Positions 35,012-44,512 are shown, numbered from the stretch's first letter. The stretch: DNA of 64,000 bases from an uncultured Clostridia bacterium (GCA_947624745.1 CANQLR010000007.1:20224-84223), one strand, 5' to 3'. Notes: generated by a model from the sequence alone, not told the origin. Program-made: numbers and translations.

Positions 35012-35676
35012 GAAATTTTTGCGATAATGTCCTTAAGATCCCGCAAAAGCTCCTCCGGAGTGTCGGCGACCGTCCCGGCCCCCGCGGAAAGTATCTCCTC
35101 GCGGCTGCGGTAGCCCCAGCTCACGCCGACAAATCCCGCGCCGGAGTTTTTCGCGGTCATATAGTCCGTGTCCGAATCGCCGATGTGGACCGTTTTTTCG
35201 GGGGTGAAGCCGAGGGAGCGGATAATACCCAGCTCTGCCGTCGGGTCGGGTTTTTTCGGGATATCCTCCCGCCCGCCCCTTATTTCCGAAAAAACGCCGG
35301 GGAAGAAGCTTTCTATCAGCTCCGCCGTGAATTTTTCCGGCTTGTTTGAAAGAACGGCGAGGGTATTCCCTTGCTCCTTAAGTTCTGACAAAAGCAGCGC
35401 GATCCCGTCGTAGGGCTTTGTCGTCGCGGCATAGAGGCGGGAGTAGTGGAGCGAAAAGGCGGCGTTTACGCGCTCTACGGTTTTCTCGTCGGCCTCGCCC
35501 GGGGGCAGGGCCCGCTCGATGAGCTTTTTAACGCCGTTTCCGACGAAGCGGATGACCTCCCCGCGGGTCCTTTCGGGATAGCCGCCGTCACGCAGGGCGG
35601 CGTTCAGGGCGGCGGCAAGGTCTGAGGCGGTGTCCAAAAGGGTGCCGTCAAGGTCGAAGATCAAAAGCGCGGACAT
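35008..35676 (-). CDS. HAD phosphatase, phosphoglycolate-phosphatase-like
   Basis: 222 aa. HAD motif I FDLDGTLLDTASDLAAALN, motif II LAVLSNKPEKF, motif III Lys and motif IV HIGDSDTDYMTAKNSGAGFVG. A C1 cap lies between motifs I and II. The overall pattern fits Gph/PpaX-type enzymes (phosphoglycolate or pyrophosphate); the true substrate is not readable. Lies 12 bp after mntP on the same strand. Confidence 0.9.
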   Translation of the reverse strand: MSALLIFDLDGTLLDTASDLAAALNAALRDGGYPERTRGEVIRFVGNGVKKLIERALPPGEADEKTVERVNAAFSLHYSRLYAATTKPYDGIALLLSELKEQGNTLAVLSNKPEKFTAELIESFFPGVFSEIRGGREDIPKKPDPTAELGIIRSLGFTPEKTVHIGDSDTDYMTAKNSGAGFVGVSWGYRSREEILSAGAGTVADTPEELLRDLKDIIAKIS

Positions 35677-35688
35677 ATTTAACTTCCT

Positions 35689-36261
35689 TTACGAAAAGAA
35701 TGTGTGCTCGATGAAAATTTTAACGCCTATGGCTATGAGTATCGCCCCGCCGACGAGGGTCGCTTTGCCGGAAAGAGCGTCGCCGAAGCGCTTGCCGACA
35801 AATACCCCGGCAAAGGAGATGACAAAGGTCGTGAGGGCTACCATGACGGCGGAGAGCGCCATTCTGCCCCCGCCCAAAAGGGTCGAAAAGGACACCCCTA
35901 CCGCGAGCGCGTCGATAGAGGTCGCAACGCCCTGCAAAATGAGGGTCTTGGGGCTTAGGAAGGACGAGCCCGCGTTGGGGCTTTCCTCGCCCTTGAACGA
36001 GTCGTAGACCATCTTCCCGCCGATGTAGCAAAGAAGGACGAGCGCGATTATATGGTCGAAGCGGGAGATGAGGTCAATGAACGCCGAGCCCAGAAGATAC
36101 CCCGCGGCAGGCATTATTCCCTGGAAAACGCCGAAGCAGAGGCCGCACGCGGCCGCCGTCGCGAGAGCCTTCCCGCGAACGCACATACCGTTTGTGACCG
36201 AGACCGCGAACGCGTCCATCGCAAGGCCGACGCCGACAAGAAATATCTCGAAAAGTGACAT
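35689..36261 (-). CDS. mntP: Manganese efflux pump MntP
   Basis: 190 aa, six helices. Family marks: GVGLAMDAFAVSVTNGMC near the N-terminus with the conserved Asp, a second half-repeat with SIDALAVGVSFSTL, and FISFAGVFVGKRFG. Exports Mn2+ across the cytoplasmic membrane. No riboswitch fits in the 1-bp gap to tgt, so it is probably expressed from the tgt promoter. Confidence 0.94.
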   Translation of the reverse strand: MSLFEIFLVGVGLAMDAFAVSVTNGMCVRGKALATAAACGLCFGVFQGIMPAAGYLLGSAFIDLISRFDHIIALVLLCYIGGKMVYDSFKGEESPNAGSSFLSPKTLILQGVATSIDALAVGVSFSTLLGGGRMALSAVMVALTTFVISFAGVFVGKRFGDALSGKATLVGGAILIAIGVKIFIEHTFFS

Positions 36262-36262
36262 A

Positions 36263-37402
<1,140 letters not shown>

Positions 37403-37756
37403 CTACCTATAAAAAATCACGTTTGAGATAAACCAGCCGATGCCCTTCACCAAAAGCTGACTTATGGCGAGATAGAGCCCTAAAACGGTCAGAGGTATCG
37501 CGGGGAGGATATACCAGCGAAGCTTCCAGCCGAGGTCCTTCCAGTATTCCGCCGCGCGGACGTACATGACTATCCAATAAATAAAGAGCGGGCCGGTTAT
37601 GAGTATGTAAAATTGGCAGCTGAACCCCAAAAACAGGGGCAGGGTGATCATCAGCCCGACAAAGAGCTTTATCATCTCTTTTTTGGGCTTGTATTTCGCT
37701 TCGTAGGGATTGTCGGAAAAATCCGCAAGGGTCTTAAGATCCTTCTTCAAAGACAT
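37403..37756 (-). CDS. Small membrane protein of unknown function
   Basis: 117 aa from the ATG at 37756 (GGGAGTG upstream). A charged N-terminal segment (SLKKDLKTLADFSDNPYEAKYKPKKE), then three or four helices (LFVGLMITLPLFLGFSCQFYILI, FIYWIVMYV, WYILPAIPLTVLGLYLAISQLL). No family recognised. Own promoter at 37786-37814; probably cotranscribed with tgt, whose start is 6 bp away. Confidence 0.75.
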   Translation of the reverse strand: MSLKKDLKTLADFSDNPYEAKYKPKKEMIKLFVGLMITLPLFLGFSCQFYILITGPLFIYWIVMYVRAAEYWKDLGWKLRWYILPAIPLTVLGLYLAISQLLVKGIGWFISNVIFYR

Positions 37757-37785
37757 TTTTATCACTCCCAAGTAAAGATATGACC

Positions 37786-37822
37786 ATTATACCGAAAACT
37801 TTTTGCGTTGTCAACCTTGACA
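37786..37822. promoter_or_regulatory. Back-to-back promoters: minus-strand gene and tRNA-Val
   Basis: Minus strand: TTGACA (37814-37809), 17 nt, TATAAT (37791-37786). Plus strand: TTGACA (37817-37822), 17 nt, TAAAAT (37840-37845). The two -35 boxes are two bases apart and form TTGTCAACCTTGACAA, so RNA polymerase binding at one should exclude the other. Confidence 0.75.
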
Positions 37823-37926
37823 AGGGAAGTTTTTTGTGATAAAATATATGAGCCGCCGAAAAAACGGCAGGAAAGAAAACGGAAAGAAACGGAAACGTAA
37901 AAGGAACCCAAACCAAAACCGAAACC

Positions 37927-38003
37927 GGAAACTTAGCTCAGCTGGTCAGAGCGCCTGCTTCACACGCAGGAGGTCGGCGGTTCGAGCCCGCCAGCTTCCA
38001 CCA
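37927..38003 (+). tRNA. tRNA-Val (CAC)
   Basis: 77 nt with encoded CCA. Acceptor arm GGAAACT/AGCTTCC (one A-C mismatch), D arm GCTC...GAGC, anticodon stem CCTGC/GCAGG with loop TTCACAC (anticodon CAC, reads GUG), T arm GGCGG-TTCGAGC-CCGCC. The leader before it is a run of GGAAAC-like purine repeats. Confidence 0.93.
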
Positions 38004-38013
38004 TCATACCGAA

Positions 38014-38036
38014 AAAGCCCCTATTTTAGGGGCTTT
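38014..38036 (+). terminator. tRNA-Val terminator
   Basis: AAAGCCCC-TATTTTA-GGGGCTTT, 10 bp after the tRNA. Confidence 0.8.
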
Positions 38037-38189
38037 GGTATTTTCTATACACGAATTTTACACGATTTTATTTAAAATCGCCACTGCTCTTTCTTCCTCG
38101 CGGTTTTAGTGGAAATTTCAGGGTGGGGATGGTTATGCGGGGGGGGCGGCGGGGGGATAGAGACGTAGGCACTGCTTCGACGCAGGAAA

Positions 38190-38830
38190 GCGCAAAAGTC
38201 GAGTTCGGGCAAAGCCCCTGCCTCACCGCAGCAAGGTGCGAGTCTGCACGGGCAAAGCCCCATGCGCGGAGCTTCGCTCCGCGCGGCCGGGAGGCTCCGC
38301 CTCCCGGCACGCCGGCCACGGAGTGGCCGGCGGGGGCTTTGCCCCCGCACTGTCGGGCTGCCCCTCCCCGGTTTTTGCAGCATATCCTGCCTTCGTGCCC
38401 CTGCTTGCAGCATGCTTGTACTTTGCTGCCTCGGCGCTGGAAAGCGGAAAATCCGCACCGGGCGGCAGCTCGTCGTCGCAAGCTCCATATCCCTCGCCCC
38501 TCCGCGAGCGTCGGGGCTCACTCATTCCGTGCACAGAAGCGATTGCTTTTCTGCAAGACAACCGAGGCAGTCATTTTTGCCGAGGGCAGTCGAGCGGATA
38601 AAAGCAACGCTTTCTGTTACCTCCTCTTCCCCGCAAATGCTGGATTTGCGGGGCCCCCTTATGCCGCCATGCCAAGCCCGCTTGCAGGCTTGGCAGGCGC
38701 GCACTCCGTGAGCAACCCGGGCTTCGCCCCCGCACTACCCTGCCTCATCACAGCCAAGTACAGCCCCCGCGTGGCAGACCTTGTGACGTCCATAAACCGG
38801 TCGCCACAAGCCGCACCTTTCTCCCGTCGC
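38190..38830. repeat. Palindromic mosaic element R1
   Basis: A gene-free GC-rich stretch made of short hairpins: GCGCGGAGC-TTC-GCTCCGCGC, CGGGAGGC-TCC-GCCTCCCG, GGCCAC-GGAG-TGGCC, CCCCGCAAAT...ATTTGCGGGG, TGCCAAGCC...GGCTTGGCA. Bases 38221-38348 match 43140-43268 almost exactly (CCTCACCGCAGCAA start), except that the GGCCAC module is inverted. The open frames across it lack ribosome sites and depend on the repeats, so I do not call them genes. Confidence 0.7.
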
Positions 38831-39060
38831 ATTTTTAATTGTCGAATTTTTGGCCAAACTCCTCCTGAACACCCATTATACCCAGTGGATTTTTACCGCC
38901 ATAACGCATGATTTTGATGCCGTCACAAGGAAAATACAGGCATTTATGTCTGGCTTTTTCAGTAATCATCAGCAATTTGCACATAATCTTTCTTAGAATT
39001 AACGGCATTATAATGAACATTTCACAAAAAATCAGTGCTTTCTATAATCCTCCACAATAT

Positions 39061-39093
39061 TCGACAATCATTGCCGAAAAACTGTGCTATAAT
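39061..39093 (+). promoter_or_regulatory. Promoter of the Spo0A-C gene
   Basis: Extended -10 TGCTATAAT ending at 39093; the -35 is weak. The start lies about 25 bp before the ATG. Confidence 0.5.
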
Positions 39094-39121
39094 GCAGAAA
39101 AAAGAGAAAGGAGGGCGGAAT

Positions 39122-39502
39122 ATGTCGGACTTTGAATTGGAGGTTTTGGTCGAGCAGACGCTTGCCGAGCTCGCTGTTCCCGCGCACCTGAGCGGCACCG
39201 AAATGATCAAAACCGCGGTATTGCTGGTTTTAAACGACTCGAGCTACTTACACAGCGTGACCGCGCGGCTTTACCCGGACGTCGCCAAGAAGCTCAACTC
39301 CACTCCTGCGAGGGTCGAACGCTCAATCAGGACAGCCGTCGAAAGCTGCTGTTCGAGGTGCAGCTATAACGTTTTGCAGCGCTATTTCGGCGCGAGCCTT
39401 GACCCGGAATCAGGTAAAATGACGAACTCGGAATTTATCGCGAAGCTGGCGTGGGCGCTGCGCAAGAAAATGCGCGATGGGGACATGGAAATGAAGGTAT
39501 AA
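39122..39502 (+). CDS. Stand-alone Spo0A-type DNA-binding domain protein
   Basis: 126 aa from the ATG at 39122 (AAAGGAGGGCGG before it). It matches the C-terminal effector domain of Spo0A, including VPAHLSGTEMIKTAVLLVLND, LYPDVAKKLNSTPARVERSIRTAVES (recognition helix) and GKMTNSEFIAKLAWALRKK. No receiver domain is present, so it cannot be controlled by phosphorelay in the usual way. It might bind 0A boxes constitutively or interfere with Spo0A. It has four cysteines, including SCCSRCS. Confidence 0.9.
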   Translation: MSDFELEVLVEQTLAELAVPAHLSGTEMIKTAVLLVLNDSSYLHSVTARLYPDVAKKLNSTPARVERSIRTAVESCCSRCSYNVLQRYFGASLDPESGKMTNSEFIAKLAWALRKKMRDGDMEMKV

Positions 39503-39615
39503 GGTATTTTGCTATATTAATGATATCTTACGCAGTATTACAGACAAACTTAAAAAACAGCAATAACAATGCGCAGTTCCATCCTCCTGGCAGGATGGAG
39601 CTGCCGTTCTCCCCC

Positions 39616-39644
39616 TTGACACCCCCTCCAAAACGTGCTAAAAT
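39616..39644 (+). promoter_or_regulatory. Promoter of the RNHCP transcript
   Basis: TTGACA (39616-39621), 17-nt spacer, TAAAAT (39639-39644), giving a leader of about 170 nt. Confidence 0.75.
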
Positions 39645-39705
39645 ATCCTCACAGACCGAAGTAAAATCCGCTTCAAGGGAGGTGTAAGCAGTATTTATCC
39701 TTTTT

Positions 39706-39801
39706 ATGCCAAAGTCTGAATATCTCATGAAAGGGGACTGAATTATGCCAAAAACTATTGAGTCGGTGATCGCGACCTGACCGGGAGGCCGGGCTGCCTC
39801 C
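39706..39801 (+). other. Leader with two minimal open frames and a hairpin
   Basis: Two 11-codon frames that both start ATGCCAAA: MPKSEYLMKGD (39706-39741) and MPKTIESVIAT (39745-39780; ribosome site AAAGGGG). A GGGAGGC...GCCTCCC hairpin with an A/T-run follows (39782-39807), then the RNHCP gene. It resembles an attenuator-type leader but could be chance. Confidence 0.3.
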
Positions 39802-39824
39802 CAAAAAATTTTTTTGGAGGACGC

Positions 39825-40211
39825 ATGGATCACAAAGCAAAAAATTCACCCTACAAAGAGCGTTTGGGTCATGACGGCGAGCCGTTCAAGTGCCAATTTT
39901 GCGGCAGAACGGTCACGCCGGACGGCGCAGGCACACGGCACCGCAACCACTGTCCCTACTGCCTTTGCTCGAAGCATCTCGACGTCGAGCCGGGCGATCG
40001 GGCGGCAGACTGCGGCGGCACTATGGAGCCCGTCGCGGTGTGGGTGCGAAAGGGCGGCGAGTGGGCGATAATCCACCGCTGCCGGGTCTGCGGGGCGCTT
40101 TCGTCGAATCGGATCGCCGCCGACGACAATCAGCTGAAGCTGCTTTCGCTGGCGCTGAAGCCGCTTGCCGAGCCGCCGTTCCCGCTGGACAGCATATCTT
40201 TGGAGGAGTAA
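39825..40211 (+). CDS. RNHCP domain protein
   Basis: 128 aa. The RNHCP family: FKCQFCGRTV, GTRHRNHCPYCLCSKHLD, PGDRAADCGGTMEPVAVWV, WAIIHRCRVCGALSSNRIAADDN. Seven or eight conserved cysteines and histidines form what is probably a zinc-bound fold. The biochemical role is unknown. Ribosome site TTGGAGG. Monocistronic, with an unusual leader and a clean terminator at 40218-40243. Confidence 0.93.
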   Translation: MDHKAKNSPYKERLGHDGEPFKCQFCGRTVTPDGAGTRHRNHCPYCLCSKHLDVEPGDRAADCGGTMEPVAVWVRKGGEWAIIHRCRVCGALSSNRIAADDNQLKLLSLALKPLAEPPFPLDSISLEE

Positions 40212-40217
40212 AACCAA

Positions 40218-40243
40218 GCAGCCGAACCTTCGGCTGCTTTTTT
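40218..40243 (+). terminator. RNHCP gene terminator
   Basis: AGCAGCCGAA-CC-TTCGGCTGCT followed by TTTTT. Confidence 0.9.
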
Positions 40244-40506
40244 GGCGGAGGAAAAGCGCCTCCCCTCCCGTCATTTTTCACAAAAATCTCCCCGAATTTT
40301 TGTTTCTTAACATTATTAACAGTCCGTACATTTGGACTCCGAGAAGGATTTCAAAAAAATTTTTCAAAATGTTGCACATTCCCGTGCAACTTTTGCCCGT
40401 TTTTTCGGTATATATGGAAAGGCCTTTTCCACACAAATAAAAATGCCACCCACGGCGGCACCTTTAAAATCTGTCATCTGCTTTCTGTCCTCTGACCTCT
40501 CTCCCA
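40244..40506. other. Gene-free stretch
   Basis: No credible gene. It holds a GTTGCAC-ATTCCC-GTGCAAC hairpin at 40372-40391 followed by TTTTGCCCGTTTTTT, a possible terminator, and a GCCACCCACGGCGGCACC stretch. Nothing else seen. Confidence 0.4.
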
Positions 40507-40531
40507 AAAAGGAGGCCCCCTCCGAGCCTCC
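40507..40531 (-). terminator. Terminator of the GH127-like gene
   Basis: Minus strand: GAGGAGGCTCGGAGGGGGCC-type stem (AGGAGGC/GCCTCCT) followed by TTTTT. Confidence 0.7.
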
Positions 40532-40569
40532 TCTTGTTCAATATTCCCTACCCGCCTTTCGCCTATCCT

Positions 40570-42441
40570 CTACTCCACCCTCCAATAGATCCCGTACCTA
40601 TCCTTGATCATATAATACGGCACGAATTCCATGCCGCCGCAGGTGAAGCAGAGCTCCTTATCGGTCGGCTTGATGAAGTTTTCGGGGCGGCGCTTAAGCT
40701 CCTCAAGGGTCGTGCCGAGCTTTAAGACCCCGTCCGAGGTGCTTTTTTCGGCGAACGCGACCGCCACGCCTCCGCGGTATGTCGTCATGTCCTCGTCGCC
40801 GAGCTTTGCCGCCAAAAGGTACGCGCCGTATTTTAACGCGGCGACGTTTTCGCTGTCGGGGAGGGTCAGAACGCGCATGATCGCGCGTAGGCGAATTTCG
40901 ATGCTGTCGCCCTTCGAGACCGGCTTTTCAAGCTCGCAGAAGCCGCCCCGCACGAGCGCCCCCGCCGGGCAGCCGTTCAGAAGTATCTCCGGCTCGCCCT
41001 GCGCCCAGTCGGGTATCCTCACCCGGACCTTGATTTTTTCGCCCTCGGTGATCTTAAGGACCGAGCTTCCGTCCCTTGTCGCGTCGCCGGTCATGACCGC
41101 GGAAACGCCGTCCGCCTTAAGTTCAAACGGCAGGCAGGAGACGACGGTGAGGGAGCTTTTGTCGCCGAAGACGTAGAGCTCGCCGAGCTTGGTGAAGTTT
41201 TCCATTCCCGAGCCGGTGCAGCACCAGAAATCGTCCCACGGGCTGGAGTAGACCTTGAAATAGCCTGTCGCCATGGCCTGGAAATAGGTGGTCATGCCGG
41301 TGTCGGGGTTCTGCGAAGCTAAAATATGGTTAATGTATGCGTTTTCGAGGTAGTCCGCGTATTTCCGCTCGCCGGTCGCCATGAAAAGTTCCTTAGTCAG
41401 CTTAAGCATATTGTAGACGTTGCAGGTCTCGCAGTTGGCGTTGGTGCGGTTTTTGTCGAGCTTATCGTCCTCGCGGAAGTGCTCCCACTCGGAATTTCCG
41501 CCGGTGTGATATGTGTGGTGAGCCATCACGTTGTTCCAGAAAATTTTCGCGACATTAAGATACCCCGAGGCCTCGATCGTTTCCGTGACCGCCTTTGAGC
41601 CGCTTCCGATCACCGGCGCGGTTATCGTCTTTCCGTTGCAGAGGGTGTATCTTTTCAGCATGCCGATGATTTTCGGGATAGTGGTGTTCGCGTGCCTTCC
41701 GCCGAGCAGGTTTTCCTTTTTGGTGAGGATGTCCGAAAACAGCGCTTCCTCGTCGAACCCGTGAGCGGCGGCCGCAAAGCGGTCGTCCCCGGTGATGTCG
41801 TAAAGCTCGTACAAAACGTCGTTCATTCCGCCGTATTCGATCGAGAGCACGGTGTCCCGGGTCGCCCTGTCCCACTTAAGAGCTCGCTCATACACCCAAA
41901 CGCCGAGCTTTTTCGCGATCTCAAGCGCCTCGTCGATCCCCGCGACGCTGTATGCCGAGATGAGCCCGCTTAAAATTTTGTGCATGGTGTACCACGGCAC
42001 CCACGACTCCTTAAAAAGATCCGCCTTGCCCTTTTCGACGTTGTCGAACTGCGCCTCGACGTTTTCGGGGTCAAGTATCTTTGCTCCCCACAAAAAGCCG
42101 TTCGGCAGCTGGGCTTCCTTAAGCCCCGAAATTATTTTTTCAAGCATTTCACGAAGGACCGCGCGGTCGTTTTCGGGAATAGCGCGGTTCACGCTTGCCT
42201 GTGCGAGCGCGGTGAAGTAGTGGCCCATCGCGTGTCCGCCTATAAGAAGACTCTCCCACCCGCCGTAGGGTGCGGCGTCGGTCTTTATCCCCGCGTTGAG
42301 CCGAAAGCCCGCAAGCACGCGGTCGACGTCGAAGGACTTAAGGTATTCCGTCTCCTTTTCGACGGCGTTTTTGCTGTAGGGGTCGGTCGGCACCACCGAG
42401 CCGAGCGGGAACGCGCCCAATTTCATAATATTTCCAAGCAT
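40570..42441 (-). CDS. GH127-like beta-L-arabinofuranosidase (DUF1680)
   Basis: 623 aa from the ATG at 42441 (AAAAGGAG, 7 nt). An (alpha/alpha)6 barrel enzyme with the family motifs GGHAMGHYFTALAQA, ESWVPWYTMHKILSGLISAY, HHTYHTGGNSEWEHF, and the metal-binding cysteines in NCETCNVYNMLKLTKELF and DDFWCCTGSGMENF, which with a Glu form the Zn-Cys nucleophile site. No signal peptide, so it acts on oligosaccharides inside the cell. No sugar transporter or regulator lies nearby. GH146 is the alternative family. Confidence 0.88.
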   Translation of the reverse strand: MLGNIMKLGAFPLGSVVPTDPYSKNAVEKETEYLKSFDVDRVLAGFRLNAGIKTDAAPYGGWESLLIGGHAMGHYFTALAQASVNRAIPENDRAVLREMLEKIISGLKEAQLPNGFLWGAKILDPENVEAQFDNVEKGKADLFKESWVPWYTMHKILSGLISAYSVAGIDEALEIAKKLGVWVYERALKWDRATRDTVLSIEYGGMNDVLYELYDITGDDRFAAAAHGFDEEALFSDILTKKENLLGGRHANTTIPKIIGMLKRYTLCNGKTITAPVIGSGSKAVTETIEASGYLNVAKIFWNNVMAHHTYHTGGNSEWEHFREDDKLDKNRTNANCETCNVYNMLKLTKELFMATGERKYADYLENAYINHILASQNPDTGMTTYFQAMATGYFKVYSSPWDDFWCCTGSGMENFTKLGELYVFGDKSSLTVVSCLPFELKADGVSAVMTGDATRDGSSVLKITEGEKIKVRVRIPDWAQGEPEILLNGCPAGALVRGGFCELEKPVSKGDSIEIRLRAIMRVLTLPDSENVAALKYGAYLLAAKLGDEDMTTYRGGVAVAFAEKSTSDGVLKLGTTLEELKRRPENFIKPTDKELCFTCGGMEFVPYYMIKDRYGIYWRVE

Positions 42442-42475
42442 TTTCATTCTCCTTTTCCGAAATTTCCTTGTGATG

Positions 42476-42504
42476 AGTATAGCATATTTTGAGGAGGTTG
42501 TCAA
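42476..42504 (-). promoter_or_regulatory. Promoter of the GH127-like gene
   Basis: Minus strand: TTGACA (42504-42499), 17-nt spacer, TATACT (42481-42476). Confidence 0.85.
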
Positions 42505-42599
42505 CGAGGGGAGAAAAGAAGACAGAAGGCAGAGGGCAGAAGGCAGAGGGATAAGGCGGGGGCGTGGCGAAGGAGCATGAGGGGAGGATGATGGGAGAG

Positions 42600-43430
42600 T
42601 GGGTGGGGCTGCGAGGGAAGGTGGGGAGAGTGGGAGGGGCAAGCTTTGTATGGAGCGGGGGTTGCAGGGGTGGGGCTGCGCCGCGCGGGGATTGCGCTTT
42701 GTGTCTCTAACGCAGTAAAGCGCGGGCTTGCACGTGCAAGTAGAGGCAGGAAAGCGGTCGCTTCTGCGAAACTTTGGTAGAGGCAATGAACGGGGCGAAG
42801 CCCCAACGCCCATGAAATGGGCGTTGTCCGCCGCGCCAAAGCTTCGTACTAACCTTATAAATAGCAGGAAATTCGGAGTTTTGCAAGCCAACTAAAACGA
42901 AGAGCGGCGGGAAGCACGCCTCAGGCGTGCTTAGGGCTTCGCCCTACGTGGCAACTGCGTTTGTCCTTCATTTTGCCGTGACCCCACCTGTTTGCACAAG
43001 GTATTCGCTCTCAAGCTCGCTCATGTTATTTTAAGCCCCCACCCCTGCCCCTCCCCGGTGGAGAGGGGCTCATCGCCGCACTTTCCTACCACACTGCAAC
43101 AATATGTAAAATCGTGCTCGGGTAAAGCACCCTCTTCTGCCTCACCGCAGCAAAGTGCAAAATCTGCACCCGGGCAAAGCCCCATGCGCGGAGCTTCGCT
43201 CCGCGCGGCCGGGAGGCTCCGCCTCCCGGCACGCCGGCCACTCCGTGGCCGGCGGGGGCTTTGCCCCGCACTCCCTGCCTACCCGCAGCGCAGTGCAGCC
43301 CCCGCGTGGCGAAGCCCCGGCGGCAGCTTCGCTGCCGCACGCCGGCACCGCAAGCGGTGCCGGCTCGGCGCCCTTCGGGCGCCTCGGGGCTTCGCCCATC
43401 CCACTCACCCCTCTCCTCCCCAAATCTCTC
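42600..43430. repeat. Palindromic mosaic element R2
   Basis: No gene. Two parts. Bases 42810-43040 have the order GGGGCGAAGCCCCAAC, a hairpin (GCCCATGAAATGGGC), GTTGTCCGCCG, a spacer, GGCGGGAAGCACGC, a hairpin, TTAGGGCTTCGCC, then AAGGTATTCGCT and CTCATGTTATTTTAAGCCC; the same order is seen at 56448-56692. Bases 43140-43268 are the near-copy of R1, followed by GCAGC-TTC-GCTGC and GCGCCC-TTC-GGGCGC modules up to GGGGCTTCGCCC at 43384. Confidence 0.7.
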
Positions 43431-43520
43431 CCCTCATTGTATATTTCTCCTAAATTTGCTAATACTTAGATTGAAACAGCACCGAAGGCTGTTTGAAGGT
43501 ATTTTCATTAGGAGGCAACT

Positions 43521-44306
43521 ATGAAGAAGGTTAAATTTCAGAACGCCGGGCGGGCGATGTACGCCATGCTCTGCGCAGGGCTCATCGTCGTCGGGATAGC
43601 CTCGGTGGCGGGCTACCGTGCAGCCGTGGGCTCGGTGACAAAGGGCTTTGAAACGGACAATGCGGCGGACGATATCGACTATTCCGAGGTCGACGCCGTG
43701 CTTTCGGGCATTGAAAAAGCAAACAGCGAGACTCCCGCAAGCGCCTACACGCCGCCTGTTCACGAGCCGGAATACGGGCTTCCCGCGGCTTCTGACGCCG
43801 AAACGGACGATACGCAGCAGGCCGACGGCGCCGCAGAGCCCACCGACGACGCGCTTATTGATCTCACCGACGAGCTTGAAGCGCTTTATTACGAGCAGGC
43901 GGTGATGATGCCCGTGAACGGCGAAATTTTGGCGGCATATTCTGAGGGCGAGCTTGTCAAGACCGGCGGCGGGGTCTGGCGGACTCACGACGGAATTGAC
44001 ATTGCCGCGGCGGAGGGCACCGACGTCAAGTCCATGACATCCGGCACCGTGACCGACGTTTATAACGATCCGCTCTGGGGATGCTGCGTGACGGTGGACC
44101 ACGGCAACACCCTTTCGGGCTGCTATTTCGGGCTTTCTCCCGAGCTTGCGGTCAGCGTGGGCGATACTCTCAACGCGGGGGACGTCATCGGGAAGGTCGG
44201 GAACACCGCGGACATAGAGTCCGACTCGGGGCCGCACCTGCACTTCGCGCTCAAGTATGAGAACCGCTGGATCGACCCGATTAGTTACATCGAGCCGATG
44301 AAATAA
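43521..44306 (+). CDS. M23 peptidase, SpoIIQ-like
   Basis: 261 aa. One N-terminal helix (AMYAMLCAGLIVVGIASVAGY), an acidic linker of about 90 residues, then a LytM/M23 domain from about residue 130 (MMPVNGEILAAYSEGELV). The metal and catalytic residues are intact: HDGIDIA and HLHFAL. Clostridial SpoIIQ proteins keep the His that Bacillus SpoIIQ lost, and this layout fits a forespore-membrane SpoIIQ, though a general cell-wall hydrolase is possible. Ribosome site TAGGAGG. Monocistronic. Confidence 0.85.
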   Translation: MKKVKFQNAGRAMYAMLCAGLIVVGIASVAGYRAAVGSVTKGFETDNAADDIDYSEVDAVLSGIEKANSETPASAYTPPVHEPEYGLPAASDAETDDTQQADGAAEPTDDALIDLTDELEALYYEQAVMMPVNGEILAAYSEGELVKTGGGVWRTHDGIDIAAAEGTDVKSMTSGTVTDVYNDPLWGCCVTVDHGNTLSGCYFGLSPELAVSVGDTLNAGDVIGKVGNTADIESDSGPHLHFALKYENRWIDPISYIEPMK

Positions 44307-44392
44307 GCGCTTCGCTGACGGGAAACCCCGCGCGGGTTTCCCGTAAACCTTTCCTGCATGGCCTACGCTCGCCGCTCCGGCCATAGCAGTAT

Positions 44393-44421
44393 AAAACCCG
44401 GGGAATGGATCCCCGGGTTTT
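44393..44421 (+). terminator. Terminator of the M23 gene
   Basis: AAAACCCGGGG-AATGGAT-CCCCGGGTTTT. Confidence 0.85.
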
Positions 44422-44486
44422 ATGGATTTGGAGCAGTGTCAGCAGACCTTTGCCTTGTGCGCTGCCGTGTCCGTAAAAAATAAAAA

Positions 44487-44507
44487 TTCCGGGAGGAGAT
44501 CCCGGAA
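44487..44507 (-). terminator. Terminator of the exporter gene
   Basis: TTCCGGGA-GGAGA-TCCCGGAA; on the minus strand it is followed by a T-run just after the gene at 44513. Confidence 0.75.
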
Positions 44508-44512
44508 AAAAT

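Noticed and set aside
38190..38830. CRISPR array in the repeat-rich blocks
   Set aside because: The repeats are hairpins of differing sequence without constant repeat length or unique spacers of equal size, and no cas genes are near.
38123..38911. Open frame of 262 codons on the plus strand
   Set aside because: It runs through the palindromic repeat block, has no ribosome site, and gives a low-complexity Arg/Ala/Pro-rich protein; frames on both strands are open only because of high GC.
43155..43469. Open frames over element R2
   Set aside because: Same repeat-derived composition, no starts with ribosome sites, no conserved pattern.
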